Assembly (NCBI RefSeq): GCF_005503555.1
Contig: NZ_SCNG01000002.1
Coordinates: forward strand, 868,001-932,000
DNA: 64,000 nt
Source: Rudaea sp. 3F27F6
GTDB lineage: Bacteria; Pseudomonadota; Gammaproteobacteria; Xanthomonadales; Rhodanobacteraceae
Direction: 5' to 3'
The notes under the pieces are model-generated. The model was given only the letters and a program-made list of their open reading frames with translations, was not told the DNA's origin and ran no database searches. A program made the translations under genes and the position numbers. Shown here one piece after another: positions 7,691 to 16,627 of the stretch (positions are counted from its first letter, which is position 1; each line of letters begins with the position of its first letter).

Positions 7691-8857
7691 ATGGGGGGAG
7701 TGGAAAGAGTCGAATACGCCAACACGTTGCGCGGCATTGCTGCCGTCTGCGTCCTCATCTCGCATTACGCCGGAGTGTTCTGGAAGCGCCCTGAAGCCGT
7801 CGCAGCGCTGCTGCATATTCCTGCCGCGCAGGTAACGATGCCGGGGTATCTGGCCTGGCTGCATCCGTCGTCCCATCTCGACTGGGGTCCGTTCGGCGTC
7901 GGCGTGTTTTTTCTCGTGAGCGGTTTCGTCATCCCGTTTTCCTTGCGGAACGCGTCTTGCCCGGCGTTTCTGATCGGGAGATTCTTTCGTATCGTTCCGC
8001 TGTATGCGGCGGGTTTTTCGATCAGCCTCGCTGCGTTGTGGATCGTCGGCAGATACTTCGGCGTCGAATGGCCGTTCGGCTTCAAGGAAGTGCTCGTCCA
8101 CTACATCCCGGGCATCCGCGACCTGCTCTGGTCGACGAACATCGATGGCGTGATCTGGACGCTCGAGATCGAGATGAAGTTCTACCTCGTCTGCGCTGCG
8201 GCCATTGTCTGGTTCCGGCGCAAATCGCCTCTGGTGTTCGTCGTACCCGCGGTTCTCGCCGTGATCGGACTGTACGTGGCCGGCCAACTTCAGTTCTGGC
8301 AGGCATCGGCTCCCGCCGCCTATCGATTCGGGCTCGGCCTGACCCACGCCATTCCTTATCTCGTCTTCATGTTCATCGGCACGCTGTTTCACTTCCTGCA
8401 CACGCGATCTCTGCGTGCGGAACTGGCGCTTTTCATCGGAACATCCCTGTTCGCAATGTTCGCGTGGCTGCTCATGACGGGCGTCTTCTCGGGTGAAGCC
8501 ACCTTGCTCTGGAGTTATGTCCTCGCGACCTTGCTGTTCGGATTCGCCGCCAGTTTTCCGCGCTGCTTCAGAGCCACGCGTCTCGGCAATTTTTTCGCCG
8601 ACATCAGCTACCCGCTGTATGCGATTCACGGAGTCGCGGGATATGTCGCCCTACGCCTGCTGCTCGATGCCGGCGTGGCCACGTGGGCCAGTCTCGCCGT
8701 AACGACGGCCGCGGCCCTGGCCCTGGCCTGGCTGCTGCATGTGGCGATCGAAGTGCCCAGCGACAGGCTCGGCAAGCGGCTCGCGCGACGCCTGCAATTC
8801 GGCGCGGCGGCGCCCGATGCGGCGAGCGAGCCGGCGATCCACGGGCAGGCAGGCTAA
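7691..8857 (+). CDS. Acyltransferase 3 family membrane protein
   Basis: An integral membrane O-acyltransferase, 388 residues. The start ANTLRGIAAVCVLISHYAG carries the conserved R and the catalytic His of the Acyl_transf_3 family, and about ten hydrophobic segments follow. Such enzymes acetylate or otherwise acylate sugars of lipopolysaccharide, exopolysaccharide or oligosaccharides. No polysaccharide genes are adjacent, so the acceptor cannot be guessed. It stands alone after the MFS gene. An AT-leaning 100-bp stretch upstream could carry its own promoter. Confidence 0.88.
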   Translation: MGGVERVEYANTLRGIAAVCVLISHYAGVFWKRPEAVAALLHIPAAQVTMPGYLAWLHPSSHLDWGPFGVGVFFLVSGFVIPFSLRNASCPAFLIGRFFRIVPLYAAGFSISLAALWIVGRYFGVEWPFGFKEVLVHYIPGIRDLLWSTNIDGVIWTLEIEMKFYLVCAAAIVWFRRKSPLVFVVPAVLAVIGLYVAGQLQFWQASAPAAYRFGLGLTHAIPYLVFMFIGTLFHFLHTRSLRAELALFIGTSLFAMFAWLLMTGVFSGEATLLWSYVLATLLFGFAASFPRCFRATRLGNFFADISYPLYAIHGVAGYVALRLLLDAGVATWASLAVTTAAALALAWLLHVAIEVPSDRLGKRLARRLQFGAAAPDAASEPAIHGQAG

Positions 8858-8961
8858 GCCTCGAGCCTGCCGGAAGGGCTAGGTCGTCCCGAGCATGACG
8901 CCGCGAGCAGCGCTGTCTTTGACATTACTCCGCGCCCGGATCGGCGACCGCACCATCGCGA

Positions 8962-9603
8962 TCAAAGTTTGAACGTCGGCAACTGCCAATCGTAGACCAC
9001 GGAAACCAGGCGTAGCGCGGCGACCGTGACGAGACCGAGCGCCATCGCCCAGCGTCGCTCCACACCGAGGCGCTGGGCGACGAGGTAGAGCACGATCCCG
9101 GCGATCGCCGCCGTGGCATAGATGTCTTTCTTGAGGATCATCGGCACGCTGCCGCTGAGCACGTCGCGCAGCACGCCGCCGGCAACACCGGTCATCGTGC
9201 CCATCATGACGACGATGATCGGCGCATGCCCCGTGCGTTCGGCAAGCTGCGCCCCGGTGATCGCGAACAGCGCGAGCCCGAGCGCATCGGCGATCAGCAA
9301 GGCATGCGCCGGCACGGGCAGGAAACTCGTGTAGACGATGGTGGCGACGGCCGTCGCGCAGATCACCCAAGGATAGGTCGAGTCCGCGACCCAGAAGATC
9401 GGCTGGCGCCCGAGCAACAGGTCGCGCAAGGTGCCGCCGCCGATCGCCGGCAGGGTCGCGAGCACGATCACGCCGAACCAGTCGAGGCCCGCGCGCCCTG
9501 CCGCGAGCGCCCCGGAAACGGCGAACACGGCGACACCGGCGAGATCGAGTGCGTAGAGGATGCGGGCGCTGCTCCAGCGCGAGCGCGTCGTCGTTGCGTT
9601 CAA
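8962..9603 (-). CDS. TRIC-like channel (UPF0126, YicG family)
   Basis: A 213-residue inner-membrane protein made of two homologous three-helix UPF0126 units. The first contains AIGGGTLRDLLLG and the second GVAGGVLRDVLSG, the repeated GG-x-LRD signature. Bacterial members are homologous to trimeric intracellular cation channels; for some, glycine transport has been proposed. The start is a TTG at 9603, supported by GGGGAA six bases upstream and by the absence of an in-frame ATG before the first helix. Single gene, on the strand opposite to the acyltransferase. Confidence 0.88.
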   Translation of the reverse strand: MNATTTRSRWSSARILYALDLAGVAVFAVSGALAAGRAGLDWFGVIVLATLPAIGGGTLRDLLLGRQPIFWVADSTYPWVICATAVATIVYTSFLPVPAHALLIADALGLALFAITGAQLAERTGHAPIIVVMMGTMTGVAGGVLRDVLSGSVPMILKKDIYATAAIAGIVLYLVAQRLGVERRWAMALGLVTVAALRLVSVVYDWQLPTFKL

Positions 9604-9738
9604 GAAAATTCCCCGAAACTACTGCTGCGACAGTGCGCGCAGCTTAATCCGAAACGCCGGATCGTTCACGGCACCGCGCGACGGGAAGTCGTGGCCCCGT
9701 ATCCGCAAGCGCGGCCGACACCGGGCGCGCAATGCGTA

Positions 9739-10005
9739 TCAACGCAACTGGCTGTCCTTGCTGCCGCGCCGGTTGTAGCCGCTGAACGCCGCCTCGTCCT
9801 CGTCGCGTGCGGACTGGCAGGCCACGCACAAACGCACGCCCGGCACGGCCTTGCGCCGAGCCTCGGGAATTTCGGCATCGCATTCCTCGCAGCGTTTCAG
9901 GCTCGGCCCGCGCGCCGCGCGGCTGCGCGCACGCTTGACCGCGTCCGCGATCGTCGCATCGATTTGATCCTGCACGGCGCCATCGCCGGCCCAGCCCGTG
10001 GCCAT
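9739..10005 (-). CDS. DksA/TraR-type C4 zinc finger protein
   Basis: A small protein of 88 residues with one zinc ribbon: CEEC near residues 39-42 and CVAC near 60-63, separated by IPEARRKAVPG. This is the TraR/DksA C-terminal finger of the short YbiI-like group, which lacks the long coiled-coil of DksA itself. Members of the wider family bind the secondary channel of RNA polymerase; for this short form the role is unproven. It has an ATG at 10005 and lies alone between the channel gene and the S9 peptidase. Confidence 0.88.
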   Translation of the reverse strand: MATGWAGDGAVQDQIDATIADAVKRARSRAARGPSLKRCEECDAEIPEARRKAVPGVRLCVACQSARDEDEAAFSGYNRRGSKDSQLR

Positions 10006-10114
10006 CGTCGTCTCCGCTCGCTCGGCGAAACTCCGCCTACATGCATGATGGCGACGGTCGGGGCAAAGCTCAACCCGCAGCGACGCACGCCGGGTCAGGC
10101 CGCCGCGCCGTCGG

Positions 10115-12610
10115 TCAAGGCGCCGGCTCCGGCGAAGATCGCTTTTCCTCGCCGGCCGGCGGCGCCGCAGTGCTCAAATGCCTGCTCAAAAATGCGGCAA
10201 TCAAGGGATAGGTCTGCGCCCTGTTCTTCATGTCGCGGATGCCGTGGCCTTCCCCCTGCAGGCGGATCAACGACGGCGGCCGCCCGGCGAGATTCAGCAT
10301 GCGCACCAGGCGACGCGCATTTTCATAGTCCACGCGCTCGTCTTCCGTGCCGTGGACGATGAGCACGGGAGCCTTGAGTTCGTCGAGGCGATAGATCGGC
10401 GAGGTGCGCAAGAGCGCGTCGGAGCCGTCGTTCGGATTGCCGATGTATTTCTCCAGCGCTTTGCGCCGGACCGCGTTGAACGCGCCGTCGCTGGCGGTGA
10501 ACGAGAGTATCCGGTCGCTGATGCCGGAAATCGAGACGACGCAACGGAAGCGGTCCGGATGGCGCACCGCGGACATCAATGCGGAATAGCCGCCGTAGCT
10601 CGTGCCCATCGCGCACATGCGGCCCGCATCGAGCGGATATGCCGCCAGGGCGGCATCGACGGCGCTGTCGATGTCGTCCTCGATCAAGGTGCCGTAGCCG
10701 CCTTTCGCCGCTTCGCGATAGGCGCGTCCGTATCCTTCCGAACCACGAAAATTCACCTGCAGAACCGCGTAGCCCAGGCCGGCGAGAAACTGCACTTCCG
10801 GGTCAAAGTGGCGCTGATCGCGGATGCCTATCGGACCACCGTGGGCAAGCACGATCAAAGGGCGCTTGCCGGCGGCGGAAGGCAAGGTCAGGTAGGCCTC
10901 GATCGATTGCCCGTCCGCGCCCCGGGCGCGCACGACGACGCTCGGCGTCCACTTCTTTTTCGATAGTGAGGGCGTGGCTTCGTCGATCAGCGACGCGCGG
11001 CGCGTTTCGGTATCGAGCCGATAGACGGTAAACGGAAAATCGCTGCCGTCGACGCCGAGAATCGCGACCTTGCCCTCGTCGTCGCGCGACATGACCACGG
11101 CCGTCTTGTCCGGGAAGGCTTTTTCTATCAGCGCATTGAGACGGCGGTCGGCCTCGTCGAAATAGCTGCTGACAAGATTGCCCGAGTCGTAGTACCTCGC
11201 GCCTATCGGTGCCCCGGCGCGATTGAAAATCACATCCTGTATGTCGGTGCCTTCCTTGGAGAAAAGCGTCTGTGCAATGGTCTTGGTCGATGGATCGAAA
11301 ACGACGAGGTCGCGCTGATTGCGCCCGTAGTCGCTGAAGCCGTAGATCAGACCGCCGTTCGGCGACACCTGAAAAGGCACGAAATACGGCTCGTCGTCTT
11401 CCTTGAAGCGGATCAACTCCTGATAGCTGCCGCTCTGCCCGTAAAACAAGCTTATCTGTTTGCCGACCATCGCCAAGGCCGCGCGCACGCTGCCTGCACC
11501 ATCGGCGTACCACAAGTAATCGTCGTTCAGCCCTTTGTTCAGACGCGTGTCGAAACTGCGGTCGGAATTCTTGACCGACGCATCGCTGGTCATGTCGACC
11601 GGATGCACCATCGGTTTGCCGCCCGGACTCGCGCTGGCGATCAGAATGCGCCGCGGATCCGGGGACGAACCGCCGACCACCCTGCCGGTATAGGGCAAAT
11701 TGACGTTCCTGGCATTCAAGGGCTTGCCGACGGCATTGTCGACATGGAATGCGGCAATGAAATTCTTGTCGCCCGGTTCACCGAGGCTCGCCACGAGCGT
11801 GCGATTCCCGAACCATTGCATGCTTTCGACGCGAAACGGCGGATTGACCAAACGCCTGACTTCGGACGCGCGCAGGTCGATCAGATCGATTCCCCATTTT
11901 TCCTTTTCGTAGACGGACTCCGCGAGCAGATCGCCCGCCGGATTGACCGACACCGAGGCAATCCTGCCGGTTTGCCACAGTTCCTCGATCGGCAGCGACG
12001 GCGTCAGCGGCGACGGCAGTTCGCTGAGCTTGTCGAGATCGGCGAGTTTCTTCTCGGGATGCGCCGCACGCAGTTTGCGGTAATGCTCGACGAACGGATC
12101 GGCATAGTGGCCGATGTAGACGAACTTCATCGAATTCAGCGACGGAAACTGTGTTTCGAGCCAGTCCATCGCCTGCAAGGCCCGGTCCATCGTGCGCATG
12201 CGGCTGCGCGTACCGCCGCTGCGGCGGAACAGCAGATCGCCCGGATAGTTGACCACGCCGGGGCGTATCTCGAATTTGAATTCGACCTCGTCGGACAGTT
12301 CGTAGTAGTAGTTCGCGAGCAGGCCGACGCGATCCCAGCGATACTTGCCGGCCGGCGCCGCATAAAGCTTGGTGGTGACGCCCTGCTTCAGGTCCTGCAG
12401 CTTGGCCGACGAAAAAATATTTCCTTCTTTCTGGATGCGGACATAGTAGATCTCCGCCAGAGTATCGACCGATACGAGTAGCAAGCCTTCGTCCGCACCG
12501 AGCTTGACCTCTTGGCCCGGCGCGATTTCGCGCAGAAACGCGTGACACTCCTGCACTCCCAACAGCAGGACGCACGCGACGAAACAGACGAATCTTCCGA
12601 CGATCCCCAC
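10115..12610 (-). CDS. Secreted S9-family prolyl oligopeptidase-like peptidase
   Basis: An exported serine peptidase of 831 residues. An N-terminal signal peptide ends near ECHA-FLR. A beta-propeller-like region occupies about 200-560 and an alpha/beta hydrolase domain the C-terminal third. The expected triad is Ser671 in GTSYGGYS, Asp757 in HGTEDERV and His789 in GEGHG; HGGPIGIRD supplies the oxyanion region. It probably trims peptides in the periplasm. The start is GTG at 12610 with a strong GGGGGGAA ribosome site. The last ~15 residues are Pro/Glu-rich and probably disordered. Confidence 0.92.
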   Translation of the reverse strand: MGIVGRFVCFVACVLLLGVQECHAFLREIAPGQEVKLGADEGLLLVSVDTLAEIYYVRIQKEGNIFSSAKLQDLKQGVTTKLYAAPAGKYRWDRVGLLANYYYELSDEVEFKFEIRPGVVNYPGDLLFRRSGGTRSRMRTMDRALQAMDWLETQFPSLNSMKFVYIGHYADPFVEHYRKLRAAHPEKKLADLDKLSELPSPLTPSLPIEELWQTGRIASVSVNPAGDLLAESVYEKEKWGIDLIDLRASEVRRLVNPPFRVESMQWFGNRTLVASLGEPGDKNFIAAFHVDNAVGKPLNARNVNLPYTGRVVGGSSPDPRRILIASASPGGKPMVHPVDMTSDASVKNSDRSFDTRLNKGLNDDYLWYADGAGSVRAALAMVGKQISLFYGQSGSYQELIRFKEDDEPYFVPFQVSPNGGLIYGFSDYGRNQRDLVVFDPSTKTIAQTLFSKEGTDIQDVIFNRAGAPIGARYYDSGNLVSSYFDEADRRLNALIEKAFPDKTAVVMSRDDEGKVAILGVDGSDFPFTVYRLDTETRRASLIDEATPSLSKKKWTPSVVVRARGADGQSIEAYLTLPSAAGKRPLIVLAHGGPIGIRDQRHFDPEVQFLAGLGYAVLQVNFRGSEGYGRAYREAAKGGYGTLIEDDIDSAVDAALAAYPLDAGRMCAMGTSYGGYSALMSAVRHPDRFRCVVSISGISDRILSFTASDGAFNAVRRKALEKYIGNPNDGSDALLRTSPIYRLDELKAPVLIVHGTEDERVDYENARRLVRMLNLAGRPPSLIRLQGEGHGIRDMKNRAQTYPLIAAFLSRHLSTAAPPAGEEKRSSPEPAP

Positions 12611-12692
12611 GACGTTCCCCCCAAACAGCTCCCGCCCCTCGCAGCCGTCCCGGCCCGGCTGCAGGCACTACCCCGGCGCCCGCTCGATGCGG

Positions 12693-12944
12693 TTATTCGG
12701 ATGCGGCCTGATCGAGGAAGTACGCCACCACCTCGCCCTTGAACCTCAAGGTCATCGGCCGTCCGCGACGGTCGAGCGCGCGCGGCACGGCCATGCGCAC
12801 CCAGCCTTCGCTGACGCAATATTCTTCGACCGTGGTCTTTTCCTCGCCGTTGAAGCGGATGCCGATGCCGCGCGAGAGCACGGCCTCATCGTAGAACTTG
12901 CTGCGCGGATCGTTGGAAAGATGATCGGGAGGCGTGTCGCTCAT
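12693..12944 (-). CDS. DUF3297 family protein
   Basis: A small soluble protein of 83 residues matching the DUF3297 family, recognisable by the SDTPPDHLSNDPRSKFYDE opening and IGIRFNGEEKTTVEEYCVSE. No catalytic motif or membrane segment is visible and the family has no established function. It has an ATG start and a TAA stop. It lies between the S9 peptidase and the WS/DGAT gene on the same strand, 20 bp downstream of the latter, so it may be co-transcribed with the lipid gene. Confidence 0.88.
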   Translation of the reverse strand: MSDTPPDHLSNDPRSKFYDEAVLSRGIGIRFNGEEKTTVEEYCVSEGWVRMAVPRALDRRGRPMTLRFKGEVVAYFLDQAASE

Positions 12945-12964
12945 ATGCGGAATCGAGTTCGGAA

Positions 12965-14452
12965 TCAGGAGCGCGAATTGTAGTGGGCCAGCGTCGCCTC
13001 CGCATCCGCCGCGGCGATCTCGCGCTCCCAGTCTTCCATCAGCGTGATCAGCACGAGCTTGTCGAATTCGCGCGCGAAACGCTGCACGATCGGCTCCGGA
13101 TCACGCACGCGCTTGCCGTCGACGATCAGGCCGAAATAAACATTGCCGTTGTAGGAAAGAATCGACAAGCCCATGCCAATCGAGCCCGACTGCGGCACCC
13201 AGAACATCAGTTCGTCGACTTCGCAGCCGGCCAGATAGAGCGGCATCTGCGGACCGGGCACGTTGGTCGCGACCGTCGACGCCTTGCGCGAGAACAGTTC
13301 GAGGGCGACGCGCTGGATCGCCGCCGGCGCCATGCCGACCGCGGAAAGCAGGCCGAAAGTCAGCGCGGCCTGCTTCGACTTCTTCAGCTCGCGCATGTTC
13401 GCCGCGACTCGTTCGAGCCGGCGCAGCGGATTGGCCTCGCCGATCGGCAGGTCGAGAAAGACCAGACCGAAATGATTGCCGAGTTTCTTCGCGTGTTCGA
13501 GCGGACGCAGATTGACCGGCACGGTGGCGCGTATCGTCAGCCCGTCCACCGGATCGCCGATCTCGCGCAGATGTCCGCGCAGCGCACCCGCGGCGCAGGC
13601 GAGCAGCACATCGTTGACCGTGCAGCCAAGCTCCTTGCCGATGGTCTTCACTTCTTCGAGCGGCAGCGGTTCCGCCCAGGCCACGCGCTTGGCCTGGCCG
13701 AGCGGGCCTTTGAACGCGGTCGGCGGATCGTCGGGCAAGGTCAGCGCGACCGCGAGTTCGCGCGCGATTTCGCCGCCGTCCTTGGCGAGCGCGGCGGCGA
13801 GTTCGGGATTCGCCACCAGCTCGCTGCTTTTGTCGAGCGCCATTTCGCCAAGCGCGAGCGCCTTCGACAGGCCCGCGCTGGCCGGTTCGAGCAGGCGCTT
13901 CAACACGCCGCCCTGGTCGCGCTTGAGCCAGACCTTCGCCAGCTCCTTGTGCTGCTTCTCCGAAGGGCTCGCATCGGTCAGCGACAGCAGCACCTGGACG
14001 AGCGCCATGCCGTCCGCATAGCAATGATGGATGCGCGCGACCAGCACGCTGCGGCCGCGCTCGCCGTTCGGCGCGTAGTTGTCGACCAGATGAAACTGCC
14101 ACAACGGCTTGGCGTGGTTGAGCGGCGTCGAGGCGAGCTCGCTGACGAATCTTTCGAGCTCGACCTTGTCGGCGTTGCCGGGCAGCGCGGCGACGCGCAC
14201 GTGCCAGTCCATGTCGAAATCGGCGTCGGTCTCCCATTGCGCCGAGCGGACCGAATCGACCGCCTTCTGGCGGAAGCGGCGATAGGCGAGGAAGCGATCT
14301 TCGAAGAGTTGCTTGAGCCGGGCGAGGTCGAGGCGCTCTTTGAACATCAGCACGCCGGTGATCATCATCAGATTGGTCGGGCTTTCCATGCGCAACCAGG
14401 CGGTGTCGACCTTGGACATCGCCTCGCGCGCGTTGCGTAACGCTGCCGGCAT
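12965..14452 (-). CDS. Wax ester synthase/diacylglycerol acyltransferase (WS/DGAT)
   Basis: A 495-residue acyl-CoA-dependent acyltransferase that makes wax esters or triacylglycerols. The catalytic motif HHxxxDG is present as HHCYADG at 142-148, and the SKVDTAWLRMESPTNLMMI opening is typical. I prefer the ATG at 14452, which has GGGGA seven bases upstream; the ATG at 14419 would remove 11 residues. It is divergent from the CPA2 antiporter across 64 bp and followed by DUF3297. The gene predicts neutral lipid storage. The very long open frame that extends further upstream is antisense to the antiporter and not real. Confidence 0.92.
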   Translation of the reverse strand: MPAALRNAREAMSKVDTAWLRMESPTNLMMITGVLMFKERLDLARLKQLFEDRFLAYRRFRQKAVDSVRSAQWETDADFDMDWHVRVAALPGNADKVELERFVSELASTPLNHAKPLWQFHLVDNYAPNGERGRSVLVARIHHCYADGMALVQVLLSLTDASPSEKQHKELAKVWLKRDQGGVLKRLLEPASAGLSKALALGEMALDKSSELVANPELAAALAKDGGEIARELAVALTLPDDPPTAFKGPLGQAKRVAWAEPLPLEEVKTIGKELGCTVNDVLLACAAGALRGHLREIGDPVDGLTIRATVPVNLRPLEHAKKLGNHFGLVFLDLPIGEANPLRRLERVAANMRELKKSKQAALTFGLLSAVGMAPAAIQRVALELFSRKASTVATNVPGPQMPLYLAGCEVDELMFWVPQSGSIGMGLSILSYNGNVYFGLIVDGKRVRDPEPIVQRFAREFDKLVLITLMEDWEREIAAADAEATLAHYNSRS

Positions 14453-14516
14453 TTCTGATTCCCCATCGGTTATCCTGCAGGTAGCATCCAGCGTCACCAG
14501 GGAAAAGGCAACCGCA

Positions 14517-15674
14517 ATGCAGCACGGCACCGACATCCTCCTCAGCCTGTTCGTGATCTTTGTCGCCGCGCGCGTCGCCGGCTGGCTGGCGCGCGCGATC
14601 AAGCTGCCGGGCGTGGTCGGCGAAATCGTCGCCGGCTGCGTGATCGGCCCATCGGTACTCGGCTGGATCGCGCCGTCCGAGCCGCTCGAAGTGCTCTCCG
14701 AGATCGGCGTGGTTCTGCTGCTGTTCGCTGTCGGTCTGGAAACGCGCATCGACGAGATGAAACGCGTCGGCCGCAGCGCCTTCTTCGTCGGTTTGCTCGG
14801 CGTGATCGTGCCGTTCCTGTTCGGCTCGATCTGGGCGCACGGTTCGGGCTTCGACTGGGCAAAATCGCTGTTCATCGCCGCGGCCTTCGTCGCCACCTCG
14901 GCCGGCATCACGGCGCGCGTGCTGCAGGAACTCGGCGTGCTGCAGCGCGAAGAAAGCCGCGTGATCCTCGGCGCCGCGGTCATCGACGACATCCTCGCGA
15001 TGCTCCTGCTCGGCATCGTCACCGCGCTGCAGGCCGGCGAGAACGTGCAGTTCGGCAAGCTCGCAATCGTGTTGCTCGAAGCGATCGGCTTCGTCGTCGT
15101 CATCGGCCTGCTCGGCACGCGGCTCGCGCGCCGCTCCGGGCCGAAGCTCGATGCGCGCAAGATCGACCTGCTGCCCGCCGCGCTCGCGCTCTGCCTCGGC
15201 CTCGCCTTCCTGTCGACTCAGTTCGGCCTCGCTGCGATCATCGGCGCCTTCCTCGCCGGCATGGTCGCCTCGGAAACGCCGCAGCACAAAAAACTCGAAC
15301 ACGATACGCAGCCGCTGCTGATGCTGATGACGCCGTTCTTCTTCGTGCTCACCGGCGCGAAGATCGAACTGCAGCAACTCGCTTCCGCCGACGCGCTGCT
15401 GACCCTCGCCGTGATCACCGCAATCGCGCTCGTCTCCAAACTGATCGGCGGCGGCCTCGGTGCGCTCGCGCTCGGCAAGCGCGGTGCGCTGATCGTCGGC
15501 ATCGGCATGATGCCGCGCGGCGAAGTCGGCGTGGTCATCGCCAGCCTTGGCCTCGCTGCGGGCGTGTTCTCGCCGCGCACCTATGCACTGATCGTGGCGA
15601 TGTCCCTGATCACCTCGATCGTCACCCCGCCGCTGCTCGCCCTGCTGTTCAAGCGGGAACGCGGCGCGACCTGA
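14517..15674 (+). CDS. CPA2 cation:proton antiporter (KefB-like membrane domain)
   Basis: A 385-residue inner-membrane antiporter with about 11-12 helices. The family marks are GVVGEIVAGCVIGPSVLG near 31-48, FAVGLETRIDEM near 72-84 and an acidic pair in the helix GAAVIDDILAMLLLG near 157-171, where Asp-Asp is the ion-binding site of CPA antiporters. It lacks the C-terminal TrkA-N domain of Kef proteins. It probably exchanges Na+ or K+ for H+. The ATG at 14517 follows AAAAGG. Its 3' end overlaps the convergent Pr6Pr gene by 26 bp. Confidence 0.88.
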   Translation: MQHGTDILLSLFVIFVAARVAGWLARAIKLPGVVGEIVAGCVIGPSVLGWIAPSEPLEVLSEIGVVLLLFAVGLETRIDEMKRVGRSAFFVGLLGVIVPFLFGSIWAHGSGFDWAKSLFIAAAFVATSAGITARVLQELGVLQREESRVILGAAVIDDILAMLLLGIVTALQAGENVQFGKLAIVLLEAIGFVVVIGLLGTRLARRSGPKLDARKIDLLPAALALCLGLAFLSTQFGLAAIIGAFLAGMVASETPQHKKLEHDTQPLLMLMTPFFFVLTGAKIELQQLASADALLTLAVITAIALVSKLIGGGLGALALGKRGALIVGIGMMPRGEVGVVIASLGLAAGVFSPRTYALIVAMSLITSIVTPPLLALLFKRERGAT

Positions 15675-16269
15675 GATTGGCGATCCACACCAGTGCCGCC
15701 GCGATCGCGATAAAGCCGACGAGGATTCCCGCACCGTTGACGAATACCTGTGCGTAGCCGAGTTCGCGCACGTTGAAGAACGGGTACGGATAGAAACCGT
15801 CCGCGGCGCCGCGCACGAGTGCGTAGAAAAAGTATCCGATCGGATACAGCGCCCAGTGCGCGATCTCGGCGTAGCGCAGGGGCTGCCGCGACGCCGCGAG
15901 CCACCACCAGGCCAGGAACAGCGGCGGACATACGTCATGCAACAAGAGTTCGCCGACGAGGCGCAGCCCCTGTGGATTGTCGAAGTCGCGGAGCAGCACG
16001 TTCCAAGCCAGACCGACGAGAACCGCGCTCGCCGCAATACCGGTGACGATCCCAGGGCGTGAAAAAAATCCTGTGGATCGGCGCGCCGCGGCAGTCAGTG
16101 CGAACGCGGCGAGCAGATTGGTCAGGTTGGTAAAAAACGCGAAGAAGATCCAGGTGATCTCGATCCGGCCGAACCCGCGCGAAGGCCCGATCACGAACCA
16201 CAGCCCGAATTGATACAACAAGGTCAGCCAGATCGTCGCCGCAGCGAAACGGGCGTAGGCGATTTTCAT
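15649..16269 (-). CDS. Pr6Pr family six-helix membrane protein
   Basis: A 206-residue protein with six hydrophobic segments, of the Pr6Pr (FAR-17a/AIG1-like) group. The stretches FFAFFTNLTNLLAA and LLHDVCPPLFLAWW are characteristic, with the His-Asp pair in the membrane. The eukaryotic relatives include FAHFA hydrolases; the bacterial members are uncharacterised, so a lipid hydrolase role is only a possibility. The gene converges on the antiporter and overlaps its last 26 bp. Confidence 0.82.
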   Translation of the reverse strand: MKIAYARFAAATIWLTLLYQFGLWFVIGPSRGFGRIEITWIFFAFFTNLTNLLAAFALTAAARRSTGFFSRPGIVTGIAASAVLVGLAWNVLLRDFDNPQGLRLVGELLLHDVCPPLFLAWWWLAASRQPLRYAEIAHWALYPIGYFFYALVRGAADGFYPYPFFNVRELGYAQVFVNGAGILVGFIAIAAALVWIANLRSRRVPA

Positions 16270-16372
16270 GCGGCGATTTCCACCTTCGTCGGACTGCGTG
16301 CGCGGCGCGCATCATGCGCGCGGCAACGGCCCCGCGCAACGCCTTCGCCTCGCGATCGATCGGCGTTACAGC

Positions 16373-16627
16373 TCAAGCCGCGCTGCGCGCGGCATCCGCA
16401 AGACGGGCGACGGCGGCACGCGCCAACTCGCTGAGTCCTTCGCCCTTCCGCTCGGCGAAATACGCAACGATCTTGCGGCGCATGCGCGGCTCCCAGAAAC
16501 GCGTCAGATGATTGACGATACCGTCGACCGCGAGTTCGCGGTCGGGTTCCGATTGAAAATAGTCGGCGATGTCGTTGACCATCTTGACCAGTGCGGCCGA
16601 AGCGTCGTGAGATTCGTGCAGGCTCAT
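16373..16627 (-). CDS. fdsD: Formate dehydrogenase delta subunit
   Basis: A small soluble protein of 84 residues of the FdsD family. Typical stretches are LVKMVNDIADYFQ and HLTRFWEPRMRRKIVAYF. In molybdenum-dependent, NAD-linked FdsABG enzymes it is needed for assembly or binds the complex, but is not catalytic. Its ATG overlaps the stop of fdhD (ATGA at 16624-16627), indicating translational coupling. It is the last gene of the fds operon; nothing further is seen in the ~100 bp after it. Confidence 0.93.
   Translation of the reverse strand: MSLHESHDASAALVKMVNDIADYFQSEPDRELAVDGIVNHLTRFWEPRMRRKIVAYFAERKGEGLSELARAAVARLADAARSAA

Noticed and set aside
13101-16037. A 978-codon open frame on the minus strand
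   Set aside because: It overlaps the WS/DGAT gene in another frame and is antisense to the antiporter, and its translation is Arg/Gln/Asp-rich low-complexity sequence; a GC-bias shadow.
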